The position numbers and the translations under genes were made by a program. The notes under the pieces were generated by a model, which was not told the origin of the DNA, did no database searches, and saw nothing but the letters and a program-made list of their open reading frames with translations. 64,000 nt of DNA. Source: Proteromonas lacertae. Lineage: Eukaryota; Sar; Bigyra; Opalinata; Proteromonadidae. Positions 44,018 to 56,225 of the stretch are shown piece by piece (positions within the stretch are counted from its first letter, which is position 1; each line of letters begins with the position of its first letter). Location of the stretch: assembly GCA_002245135.1 (NCBI GenBank), contig NGBS01000003.1, positions 62,001-126,000 on the forward strand, in the 5' to 3' direction.

Positions 44018-47000
44018 CTATTCAATATTTAAATAATTATTTGACAATTCTTTTCTTCCTTCTTCTGAAATTCCATCTAATTTGATTGTTTCAATTGATG
44101 AAAATGTTTGTAAGAATGATTCTAATTCTCTTTTATCTATATCCTCTTTTACTGTTATAGATAATTCATACAAACTTTCAAATGTTTCTTTTTTTTCTTT
44201 CATTAATCTTAATTCTTCTTCATTTACTTCATTTCCTAACAGATCAATCTTTTCTAATGGTTCATAATCTCTTAATCTATCTATAAGCATTTTTAATCCT
44301 TTTTCATTCATTCCAACATCTATTCAAGCATTAATACAAACTAAATATCTAATATACTAGACAGATTTAATGATGATCTATTACTATCATTATCGATTTT
44401 TATGAATCTATCTAAATACTTACATATTATCTCTATCCCTTCATCTCCAATTGGATTGTTGCATACTGATATATATCTATAATATTTTGGTAATGAATCA
44501 GTCAATTCCTTTAATCCTCTATCACTAATTCTATTGTTTGATAAATCAAGTCTTTCATATTTGATCTGTTTGATTAACGAAATATGAGAATCGTTGATAT
44601 TCATATCTATTTCATTATATAATAGATTTTATACTAGATAAATTACAATTGCGATTATATTTTTTTGTGCAATATCGTAAATAATATTTCAATTCTTCAT
44701 CATTCCACGATGAATTATTCATTACTACAGATACACAGTTATACTCTAATGATTTTTCACAAATTGCTTTTAATCCATCCATTCTTATATTATTTCCATT
44801 CAGATAAATTATATTCCAGTTATAATCATTGTCGATTACATTTGATAATATTTTTACACTTTCATCATCTATTGAAATTTTACTCAAACTATAATCACTT
44901 CCTAAAACGTCATACCTTAGCATATCTATATTATCCAATAATAATTTAAACCTTATATTACCTATTGGATTATCTATAAAGATAATTAAACATATGGAAC
45001 AATACTCTCAATCCATAATACACTAAAATTCTTCTTATTTTTCTTAACAAAATTCATCAAATATTCTATTCCTTCTGAATCAATGTTATTATCTCTTATA
45101 TCAAGACTGTAAAACTCTTCGCTGTTATTCTTTAAACCGTCAATAATATATTTTAATCCAATAGAAGATAATCCCATTTCTATTTATTTTATATTATGTT
45201 AATTATACTTGAGCAATCACCACGTAATAAATGCGCATACGGAGATAATATTTTCATTCCTTCATCTTCTATTTTATTTCCATTTAGTTGAAGATAATAT
45301 AGATTTGAAAATGAAGACAAATTGTTAATTAACATTTCTATACCTTTATATGTTAGTATATTATCTAGACATTAAAAAAATATAATATTTTACTTCCCAA
45401 ATATAAACATCTTATTTCTCGCAATTCATTTGATCTTATTGATATTAATGATTTGAAAAAATCATCATCAATTTCTAGATTATTCAGATTCAAATATTCA
45501 TTAAATTTGATTAAGTGTGGAATAGATTTGTCAATCAATAATTCTTTATTACTTCTATTAAAATCAAATACTATTCTTGAAATAGGAAATTTGGAGATTA
45601 ATGCTTTTAATCCTCTTGAATGAATATTTTTGTTTTTTGCAATATATATTTTTTGAAGATTTGGATATTTATATAACTCTTCTGATAATAATATCATTGA
45701 TTCGTCATTTAAACACATTCCGCTAAGATACAATATGCTATCTTTGTTGATTAATAATTGTAAATTCGGAAGTAACATTTTAAATCCTTTTACACCAATA
45801 GGATTATCTAATTAAGAATATAAATATGATATATACTTTCAAGATTTACAAATTTCAATTTCATTAATGGAATTGATTTCACAAATTCTTCAATAAAATG
45901 AAAAGTAAAACTGCAATTATATAAATTTAATTCTTGCAGATTTGCTAATTGACTAAAATATGATCCAAATAAAGATTGGCATTTGAGTGGAATATTGATA
46001 CCTATTATAAATGAAGTAATTACAACTATACTGAATGAAACTACTACTGGATTGATAAGTTTAATTATATTGAATACATAATTCATTCCTTCTTTACATA
46101 AACAAATACAATCTGACCGAATAATTATTATATTTTTAACATTAAATATCATTTCATCTAAAAAACATCCTTTTCCTTTTACACATTGGTGATGAATTTG
46201 AAATTTTAATGACTTTTCTATTCTATCTTTACCATAACGTTTGTTGAATAATTTCATCATCATTAATATTGATAATATTCTTTCATTTGGTTCGTTATTG
46301 TATGAATTGATTAAAACATCTCTAATCATTTCCCATTTATCATTGTGAATATAATACTTCAATTGAAAATCTGTAAATGGTGATATTTCTACAAAAAAGT
46401 CATTATTAAACACTACTTCTTTTCTATCTTTACATATCATATAATTTTTATGACTTTCTATCAATTCTCCACTCATTTTTATCATTTCTTTTCTCAACTC
46501 TTTTAAACCCAATCTATCTTTACTCTTCATTTTCAACATTCTGAATATCATTTCTTTCATCATATCATCACATTTTATATCAATACTGTATTTACAACTC
46601 TGGATATTATTCAAAGTTTTGGCTATATTATCATCTTTATTGAAAGGTAATTTCTTACTTATCATCTCATATAAAATACAACCTATTGACCAAATTACAC
46701 TTTTATCATCACATTCTAAGCCATTCAACTCTTCTGGGCTTTTGATGCATATATCATACAATTTCACATCTTCTTCTCTTCTCAGTTCATTCAAGAATAA
46801 ATCACATAACTTTATATCGTTATTAACTTCACATATTATGTTACTACTCTTAAAATTGTTTATCATTACATTATATTCACTCAATATAATCAATATATCA
46901 CATATTGAACACATTATACTACAAACATCATCACTTAATAAGGATTGACTCTGGATTATCTCTTCCAGATCTCTTTGATAGTAGTCTCTTGATATAATTA

Positions 47001-47296
47001 CATTTTCATTGTCATTATTCAATTGCAATACTTTAGATGGATATACAAAGGATGAACAATTCTCTAACAACAAAGACTGATCTTCATAGAATTCTAATAT
47101 ATTATTTTCATTTATTCCATTAATGTTAAATATTTTTATCATATTAATACTGCTCATATGGTATACAACCATATTTACTTCAAAAGTACTCTTTTCTATC
47201 CTTTCTTTTATCTATAAAAAATTAGATATACAAAAATACATGAAAATTTGATGGTAATAATGAGTATAATACATCATCTATTAAATAATTCAACAT
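44018..47296 (-). CDS. pseudokinase-LRR protein, family copy 2
   Basis: Eight exons on the minus strand (47296-47240, 47211-45837, 45807-45394, 45364-45209, 45179-45006, 44973-44635, 44606-44358, 44319-44018; introns 28-38 nt) give 1,021 aa. It is laid out like copy 1: a short first exon (MLNYLIDDVLYSLLPSNFH), a pseudokinase with catalytic-loop MINNFKSSNIIC, then LRRs separated at the same positions (NNPIGVKGFKMLL, NPIGNIRFKLLL, MGLSSIGLKYIIDGL, MNINDSHISLIKQ and a final MNEKGLKMLIDRL unit). The exon 2 stretch 46585-46850 is almost identical to copy 1 although the ends of the two genes are much less alike. All junctions agree with those of copy 1, which is strong support for the intron model. 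Function unknown. Confidence 0.85.
46585..46850 (-). repeat. near-identical tract, partner of 34069-34333
   Basis: Minus-strand copy of the conserved pseudokinase core shared with copy 1. See 34069-34333. Confidence 0.8.
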
Positions 47297-47312
47297 TTAT
47301 TTTTTCTATGAA

Positions 47313-47327
47313 AATAGAGTCGTTACA
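47313..47327 (-). promoter_or_regulatory. AATAGAGTCGTTACA element upstream of LRR copy 2
   Basis: Plus-strand AATAGAGTCGTTACA, 17-31 bases before the ATG of the minus-strand pseudokinase-LRR gene; one base different from the 14108 element. Confidence 0.4.
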
Positions 47328-47485
47328 AATTTATATTTTTCTTTATTATATATTGAATACTATCAAATCATTCTAACAAATTAATTTATTTATGTTTTTA
47401 GAATAATATTTTAGAAATTAAACACTATAATTACAAAATTAAGTTTCTAATGTTATAGAGTTACTAATAAAGCCTACTAATCTAT

Positions 47486-49366
47486 TCACCATTTTCGATA
47501 TATAATTAAGTTTACTATAACATTAAATAATTCATATATAAAGTGATTATACTGTGAATCTGCATAATCTATTAAAAACTCTTTCAATCTAATTAATAAT
47601 TCATGATCTAAACCGTTATTTAATATCTATATGATTATTACAATAACTATACTTCTCTTATTTTATTATATGCTAAATTTATCAACTCTTTCTCACTTAA
47701 ATAAAACCAATATTGCTCCAGAAATGTTTTTAATTGATTTAAATCGGTTAATTTCTTTGTTTTGATCTGATTTAAATCCTATTTTTAATAAGAATAGATA
47801 AGATATATATATACAGTTTCAAATTGTTTATATTTATCATCCAGTTTAGGCATTTTGTGTTTTTCTCCTGTTATTGATCTATTATTTTTCCTTTTTTCTC
47901 CTTTCTGAGATAAAGGAAATAAAAGTTCAGAATCAGATTTATCGTCATCTTCATCACTGTTATTACCTTCATTTTCCTTTGCTAATGACACATTCTTCAT
48001 TCTATTTATTTCTTCCTATTTGATAGTATATATTTAGTATTAATATACATAATGTTTGCACATGTCACACACATAAGATATATCATTAATATCACTATTT
48101 AATATACTTTCATCAAGACCAGAACAACTATAATGATATGCTATATATAATAACAATAATAAATAATATAAACACAATACGTAATGAGCAGTTATCGCAA
48201 TAAATAATATTTACCAATCCGTCAGTATAATCATCAGTATCAGGGTTAAACTGAAAACACTTACAACATCCAGCTTCAGATTCACTTAAATAATTTATTC
48301 TATCTTCTTTTTTACATCCACTTGCAAACTATATATATAATTTCAATAATATTTATTATACATAAGCTGCAGTATATGCTTCATTAAGACATGGATCATT
48401 CTTTATACTTTCCATTTTCTTTGAATTTGTCAATATATTGAATGGAAGTAATTGAGATGAATGTGCAATAACACTATTAGTATAAATAGTATATATATAT
48501 ATATATATATACAAAGAAGATTCGACATTATCATCATTAAAGTATCTTACAGGTATTTTATTATTGGACTTATCTTTTTGAAATTCTATTTGAACTTTTT
48601 CTGGACAATCTTTAACATCTACAATCAGACATGGCCAGTTACATTTTTCATACCACACCACTTCATATAATCTATCTTTATAACTCTCTTTATTCTTTGG
48701 AATCTTTCTAGGAGTGGTTAAATTCAATGATAATAATTCATTTTTTGCATTATTTTCTTTTATAGTTTGTGAATCTTTTGTATCAGGTAGTATAACAGGT
48801 AGAATAGGTGTTTTACTATTATTCTTGCTAGTTTTACTTGGTTTTCTCCTTTTGTATGGTCTCTTTGGTGATTTTGTTGTTGTTGTGTCTTCTGCTACTA
48901 CCATTGGAGATATACTTTTCCTTATCTTTTCTTTCTCATTAATATCAATTATTGGAAAATACTCATTCACTAGTTTTTTAGGATTTATTTGGTGAAAATT
49001 TTTGACTACTGGTAATATAGTATTACTAGAACTAACTTTTTCGAATATTTTTATGTTTATTTCTGGATTAACTTCTCGTAAGTCGATTTCATATTCAATT
49101 CCACTAGATAATTATTAAAAAAAAACATAATTTAATTATATTATACTATAGCTCAGTATATCCAAAATACCTCAACGCAACTGGGTGTTTATCTATGAGT
49201 CTATCAAATTTTTTCTGATTTTCTATATTTAAACATTCACGTGGAATAATGAGACAAGGTACTGCTTTTGGAATTGACCAAACTAAATTATATAACCTAA
49301 TTTATAAAATAATTCGGGGTACTTGATGTGCGGCGCTAACTCGCATGAATTTTTTGGCAAAGTCAT
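47486..49366 (-). CDS. PWWP-PHD chromatin-reader protein
   Basis: Nine exons (49366-49323, 49296-49147, 49103-48513, 48473-48362, 48328-48181, 48140-48049, 48015-47815, 47778-47653, 47626-47486) give 534 aa. Two PWWP-like units are present: the first begins LYNLVWSIPKAVPCLIIPREC, the second DRLYEVVWYEKCNWPCLIVDV with FNDDN and a V/F pair after it. They are followed by a PHD finger (CCKCFQFN...GLVNIIYCDNCSLPYHYSCSGLDES...YVCDMCK) with a complete C4HC3 set of ligands. A Ser/Lys linker and a C-terminal helical bundle (LNQLKTFLEQYWFYLSEKEL...LRLKEFLIDYADSQ) follow. PWWP and PHD bind histone methyl-lysine and DNA, so this is a nuclear chromatin reader. The 39-nt intron 48474-48512 has no stop and is a multiple of three. 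The PHD could be found only after splicing. Confidence 0.8.
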
Positions 49367-49422
49367 TGACAGTTTTTCGATATAGTCCATATGTAACTCA
49401 AAATCTAAAAATTATAAAATCC

Positions 49423-49430
49423 GAAACGAC
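49423..49430 (-). promoter_or_regulatory. GTCGTTTC (minus) upstream of PWWP-PHD gene
   Basis: GAAACGAC on the plus strand (GTCGTTTC on the minus strand), 57-64 bases before the ATG of the minus-strand PWWP-PHD gene. Same core as 14114 and 42854. Confidence 0.4.
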
Positions 49431-49481
49431 ATTATTTTTAAAACAAAAACAAAATCTTTTTGAACTACATAATTATTAATA

Positions 49482-52400
49482 TTATTCAGGTTCTAACCCG
49501 TCGTAAGGGCCTAGACCATATTTATTTAACAAAGTATCATCTGCTGGAGATCCACGACAAGGATCAGTCAACCATGAAGCTAAATCTAAATATCCTTTTG
49601 AAACAGCATAATGCAATGCAGTTTGTCCATTTTTATTTTGATGATTTAAATTAATTCCTTTATTCCACAGCAACTGAGAACATAATAGTGAACCATATTG
49701 AGCTGCGTAATGAATCAATGTATTTCCTGCTTCATCACTTTTATTAATATGCCATCCTTGTGCAAATACTTCTCTGGTATACTTTGTACCAAAATCAGGA
49801 ATATACTGCATATCAATAGTCTTAGGATCAAATTTCTTATCAGGCAAACAGGACAATGCTTCTTTCAGTTTAGCACTCTTACCAATTTGTATTAATTTCA
49901 CTAATTCATTAAATTTCAATGTTATATCATTATGATTCTTTGTATCTTGCTCTTGTTTCATTTGATCCTGCATTTGTGAATTCATTGTGGTTGATGAATT
50001 TCCTATTATTGTTGTATTCATTGGTAATTGTGCTCCTACTCCACCATTCATCATCATCATCATGTTATTAGTATTCATTCCATTATTATTATTGCTATTA
50101 TTACCTTGATTCATCATCATCATCATTTGTGGTTGTAACATATTCAACACTTCATTTTCTTCTTCTTTTCTCATTCTGGCTATTGTATTTAATATTTTCT
50201 TTCTGTGTAATGGATGTTTTATTCCCATTGTGTTTAATAGATCATATTCAGTAAGATCATATAGTAATAATCCATCTACAGAACTATCAGCAAATGCACT
50301 CTTGTATTGACCTAATGATATTTCATCTAGCCATTTACCTACATCATTTATTGACCAACTTCTTACATTTGGTTTTTCTGTTTTTGGTCTTTCACTTGTA
50401 GTAGTAGTTGTTGTTGATGATAAAGTAGGTTGTACTGATGGTGGTGATGATAATGATTGTTGTTGTGATTGATCTGTTGGTTGTTGTTGTTGTTGTTGTG
50501 TTGGTACAGTAGGAGGTCTTTTCGTTGTAGCAGCTGATTGTACTCTTGGTTGAGTATTTGTCGTTGTAGATGAAGTAGTAGGATTAATAGTCATTATTTG
50601 TGGAGGTTCATTAGATGGTGGATTTAATGTTGCACTATCTAATTCAGAAGTCAATAATCCATTTCCATGAATAGCTTTCATCATATTCATTGAACTTAAA
50701 TAAGTCATTGACATTGCCATAAACCCAAATTTCATCATAGCTTCAGATGTTTGAAGTAATTGATGACTTTGTTGTCTTTGTTCTGGATTTGCACCTCTAT
50801 ATTCTACTATTAATCTATCTGTATTACCATTACCTTGTGTTTGATAAGGATTATAATTACTTTTACCTGTACTTGGCCTGCTACTTAATACTCTACTGAT
50901 TGATTTTGCTGTTTTATTACCACGAAGTGTTAGTGTTTTTTGATTCTTTATTTGTTGTGTTTGTTTTTCTCTAATTGCTGATAATTGATTCTGTTGATCT
51001 TCTAAAAGTGCAACTAATTTCTTTTCTAATTCCTTTAATTCAGTTTCTTTCTCAGCTTTTGTTCTGTCTGTGATACTCAATTTATTTTGTAATACTTTTA
51101 ATTCTTCTCTCTTTTCATCTAATTCTCCTAATAAATTAGCAAATTCTTTATCTAATTTCAACTTCTCTTCTGCAATATTTGCCTTTGTATTTGTATCTAT
51201 TGCATCTTTACTCTCATTTTCAACATTATTTAACTCTAACAATTTGCTTTCTAAACTCTTTACATTTTCTTCAAATTCTTCAATATCTTTCAATATCTTA
51301 TTAATATCTTCTTCTGTTTTACTCTTTTCTTCTGTCAACAATGCAACTTCACTTTGTAACTTTGTAGCTTGTAGTTTATGTTCAATTAACATTTGTCTAC
51401 CAAATTCAATACCTTCATTCTGTGATTTTGTGAATAATAATTGCTCTCTTTCAGCTCTGAATTTCTTTCTTGACATATGACCTCTGTACACTCTCTGTAT
51501 AGTAACAGCACACAACTCTTTGAACTTCAAATAAGCTACAAACTTCCTTGCTAATCTTCCACGATATACTCTTTGAATTAATGTAACACAATCAATTCTA
51601 TGTTGCTTCATATTCCTCACATATCTTCTACCTAAATGTCCTCTAAATACACGTTGGATTACTATTGCACATTTATGATTCTTATCTAAACTTCGTGCTT
51701 TTGATCTTGCTAAGTATCCTCTCCACACTCTTTGTATTAAGAATGCCATTCGTACGATATCTTTCATTTGTTTGAATTTTCTTCTACCTAAATGACCTCT
51801 GAATACTCTTTGAATAATTAAACAACTATTCTGTTCTTTCATCTTCAAAACAGCTTTTCTACCTATATAACCACGATAATATCTTTGTATTGTAGTTGCT
51901 GCATAGTTTAATTGACTTAATTTCATTTCATTTCTTCTTATTCTCCATTCCATATATTCTCTAACTTCTGGCATATCAGATGGGTATATTTTATTACCAG
52001 GTTGTGGTGAATATACTTGGTTATCTCTTCTTTCAAAACCAGTTCTTGTTGGATCAAATGTCAATCTTGAATCATTCATATTCTTCTTTGATTTTGTTCT
52101 TCTTTTTGTTTTTGTATTATTTGACACTTCTAATGTATTTCCTGTATTTCTAGCTTGTATTTGATTGATTAAATCTTTCTGATATTGTTTCTGTCTTTCA
52201 ATTTCTTCTTTCTCTTCTAAATATTTCATTCTTTTCTCTTTTGTTACAGGATCTTCTTTTATATAACTCATTGAACTATCAGGTTTCTTTACTAATGTAT
52301 TACCATTGTTCTTTTTTACTGTTTTAACTGAATTTATAATTGTATTAATAACATGATCTTCATACAACTCATTTTTATTTTTCTTCTGTTTTTGTGAATA

Positions 52401-55400
52401 TTGAGGTTGATAAATAGATGAATTCTTATTGGTTGAATAGTTATTTCCTTTATTATGATTTGTATTGGCTAATTCATCAGCTGAACCTAATGGTAAAAAT
52501 GTAACATCATGTTTTTCATGATAACCTGTTGCTAATTGTTCAACCAATGAAAACACAGTATTCTTACACTCTTGAAATACTTCATGACCAGAATTTAGCC
52601 AAACAATACAAGTTCTTTGTTTTCCATTAATACATTGATTGATTGTCTTTACTTCATTTCCTCTTCTTTCTACCAATTGATCTACTTGATTTGGTAGAAC
52701 GAATGAATCACTGTTACTTTGTATTACTATCACTGGAATACTCAAACTACTTAAATTATCAAGCTGATTGCTTGATGCTAAAATACCTTCACATAAACTA
52801 ACTCTAGCTTTTATTGAAATTGGATTATGAACAGCAGTGTAAATATTCAAAGCTAATGGAGCAGATACTTTCTTTAAATAATCATTCGAAAATAAGAATC
52901 TTGAAAAGAAGTAGATTGGTAAATCAGGTCTAGATTCAGGTGAACATTTAAATACATTTAATGAATCATGTAATATACTGGTAATATTTTCGTCAATTAC
53001 ATAAATAGAGTTTAATAATAGCAATCCTCTGATAGATGGAATTGGATGTAATTGTGCTAAAGTTGCTGCTATATTACCACCATAACCAAAACCTAATATA
53101 TAAAATGGCGATTTGGTTGTTATAAATTCACAAGTACCACTTATATCAACTGAACATATTAACTTGTATATACATTCAGATAGATATTTATTATTCAATA
53201 TTGCATCTTTATTGAATTTAGTATATCCTTGACCTGGGTAATTAAATAATAAGAATTGTAAGCCAGGATATTTCACTACCAATGGTTTAAAAAAGATTTC
53301 CATTCTTTCATAAGTATCAAAAACATCATTTATTACTACAAAATGGAATAATGGACTGTTTTCTTCTCTATGGCCTAATACACAATAAGGAATGGATGTA
53401 TATTCATCAATTTTAAATAAGCTGTAAATACAATCATCCTGTTGTCTTTTATCTCCTAATAAATTCTTCAAAGTTTTGGAGAGATGAGGATCTGGTCGAC
53501 TTTGATGTGTTCTAATACCAGTTGTGGCTATTTCATCAGATGAATAATTCTTAGACATATTCTGTGGTGCAGTCATTTGCATATATCTCTGTTTAACCGT
53601 TGGAATCTTTGTTAAATCAGGTTTACCAGGTTTACCTCCACTTGTACTACAAACTCTATCGTTTTCTTCTAATTCCAATTTCTTTTTATGATCAGGGATA
53701 GCTGCTTTTACTGTTGATAATATTGAGTTTCTATTGATTGGTTTGGATATACATCCATCAATACCAATATCAATATATTCATCAATATTCTTTTGACTTG
53801 TTTCATCTGTAACTATTATTATACTCACTCTTTTGATTGGATTTCTACTGGTTGAATTTGATTCTTTTTCTCGAATAATTCTACTCAATTCCATACATCC
53901 TAATGTGGGTAATTCTTTTTCACATATTATCAAATCAAATGGAGTTTTTCTATGGCTTATTAATGCTTGTGGACCATCAGTGACGACGTTTATATAATAA
54001 TCTTCACTTTCTATTATATTCCTAATGGCTTGAACCATAGACTTGTCATTTTCTACCAACAATACACTGCCTTGGTATAATAATACTTCATCATTTTCAA
54101 TTATATATCTTTGATTCTTATTGACTGGTCTAATTGCTACTGGTAATTTCTTTTTATCTCCTTTTAAATAACTATCCATATCATTATAATTACCAATTGG
54201 TTCAGTTTCAAATTTCTTTAAATCATTCAGATTCTGTGATGTTCTGATTATATCTTCATCACTCATATTATTATTATTTCTTTGGTTTATATCAGGTAAT
54301 TTTGTTGTTGTAGTTGTACTAGCGGTTTTAGCTCTTTCTATTGGCGAAGTTGGAACTTGTTGTTGTTGTTGTTGTTGTTGAATTCCCATTGGAGTTGTTG
54401 GTGCAGATTGTGGAGGAGGTGTAACAGTTGAATTCATTGATCTTAATGTCATATCACCTTCATTTACATTATTATTATTACCACTTATTGAACTTGGATT
54501 AAATAAATCATCTCTTGCACATAAATCATCTTCATTTTCTTGTTCTAATTTTGTCTTCTTATCCTTTCTAATTCCAGCTAATAATTCTCTAGCTTTATCT
54601 AAGGTTGAATATACTTTAAAGCATCTTGCACATACAATAATTGGTCGATAATAATTAGCAGCGCCTCCTTCAATTTCACCTAGTTTTTTGTTATATTCTT
54701 TTTTAATAGATCTACTTTCAGTATCATCCATATAACTTCTACTTCGTATTGGAGAAGGTGGACGATGAACTAATCTCCCTTCTTTTCTTGCTAATGCAAC
54801 AGATCGATAAGTTAAATTATAAAATTCATCTGTTGTTATTCCAGTATTTACTGCAGTATCTAAAGAGTTTAATTTTCCTTTCAATTCTTCAAATTCTTCA
54901 GCAGTCAATAGTTCACGTGCTATTTCTAATGGATTGTTGGTTATTGGAGTTAAACTGATTGGATCTTGACATTCAAAATCACAAAAATCACCACAACATG
55001 TCTGTAAAGATGGAACAGTCTTCTTCTTCCTCTTTCCATTGGTTTTTTCTTTATTTTCTTCGTTCTTTTGTACTCTAAATAGATCTTTGGTTACTGTATT
55101 TTGATTATTATTATTATTATTTGTTCTAGATAATGTATCTAAAGCTGTAGTTGATTTTGATTTTGTGTCTAATTTTCTACCTTCAATTCTACTAGTTGAA
55201 TGTAACATAGTTTCTTGTAATGCAGTTGGATCTGCTTCTAAATTCAAATGGTAATTTAAAGGATGATAATTGGGTGCTCTTGGTGTCTTAGAAACCGTTA
55301 CATGATGAACCGCAGCTAATCTCAGATCAGATCCTGGATTTCCTTTTAATATTTGACATTTGTATATCCAAGTTAACCATATATTGTCACTATCATCTAA

Positions 55401-56037
55401 TAAATATTCACAAATCATTCCTACTATTCTACAGTGACTATTGGTCTCTATAAATGTTACTATTCTTTTAGTTGTTTCATCTAACTTGTCATTAAGACTC
55501 ATGTTCAAACTACGTTTGGTCTGACGTTCGGTTTGATCTTCTACTAGTTCAAATTTGTTGGTTTTTAGTGTATTTGTTACTATTTTACCAAAATCATCAA
55601 CTATGAAGTATTCATTGTAATAGATTTTATTAGTGTCTGATACTGCTCCAGTATATGCTTGTAAGGCTGAAACACCATTTAGAGATATTTGATAGTTTTC
55701 AATGAAAGGACCAAAGGTATTTCTCTCTAATACCGTCACACCATCTGTTCTTCTTATTAAACAAATTGGACCTTCTGGAGATATGTGACAAAATTTATCG
55801 TTGATTGATTTGGCTGATATTTCTTTTCGTTTTATTACATCACCACTCTTGGATGTCATCAACCATTTATTAAATGTGCAATTTTTAACCATAATCTATA
55901 GAAATATATTAATACATTATAACAATAAAAATAAGAAATACAGTATCAGGAATGTCTACTTTCAGTTTTTCTTTAGCATCAGCTTGCCATATGTGATTAA
56001 ATGGCCAGTCAAATGCTTTAGCCATTGGTTTAGCCAT
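49482..56037 (-). CDS. giant REC / alpha-beta hydrolase / IQ / SAM / ankyrin protein
   Basis: Two exons (56037-55942, 55895-49482; intron 46 nt) give 2,169 aa. An N-terminal ~550 residues has no family I know. Around residue 640 lies a response-regulator receiver domain (LLVENDKS...FDLIICEKELPTLG...IIIVTDE...CISKP): the phosphoacceptor Asp is Glu, but the acidic pocket, Thr and Lys remain. Residues about 880-1230 form an alpha/beta-hydrolase whose nucleophile elbow is GFGYGGN (Ser replaced by Tyr). Six IQ motifs (about 1360-1510; IQRVFRGHLGRR type) bind calmodulin-like chains, followed by a long coiled coil (about 1510-1680), a SAM domain (about 1877-1940) and C-terminal ankyrin repeats (about 2080-2160). 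The build suggests a large axonemal or cytoskeletal scaffold; both enzyme-like parts look inactive. Location is inferred. Confidence 0.85.
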
Positions 56038-56079
56038 TATTAGTTATGAAAAATCAAAAATAAATAAAACTATAACGAT

Positions 56080-56087
56080 GAAACGAC
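56080..56087 (-). promoter_or_regulatory. GTCGTTTC (minus) upstream of the giant gene
   Basis: GAAACGAC on the plus strand, 43-50 bases before the ATG of the minus-strand 2,169-residue gene. A weaker AATAGAGTCA at 56113 faces the plus-strand FBXL gene. Confidence 0.4.
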
Positions 56088-56225
56088 TGAATTTATTTGA
56101 ATTGTTTCAAAAAATAGAGTCAGTATTGAACATTTCATTTTTCAATTTAATTCCGTCTTTCATTCCCATTTTCTGGTTTATATTGTTTCTATGCTTTTCA
56201 TAATTCCATTGTAACATTAATACAA

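Noticed and set aside
48491-48512. (TA)n run that looks like a microsatellite
   Set aside because: Lies inside a 39-nt intron of the PWWP-PHD gene; listed there rather than as an independent repeat.
51070-51480. 136-codon plus-strand Ser/Asn-rich frame
   Set aside because: Shadow of the coiled coil of the 2,169-residue gene.
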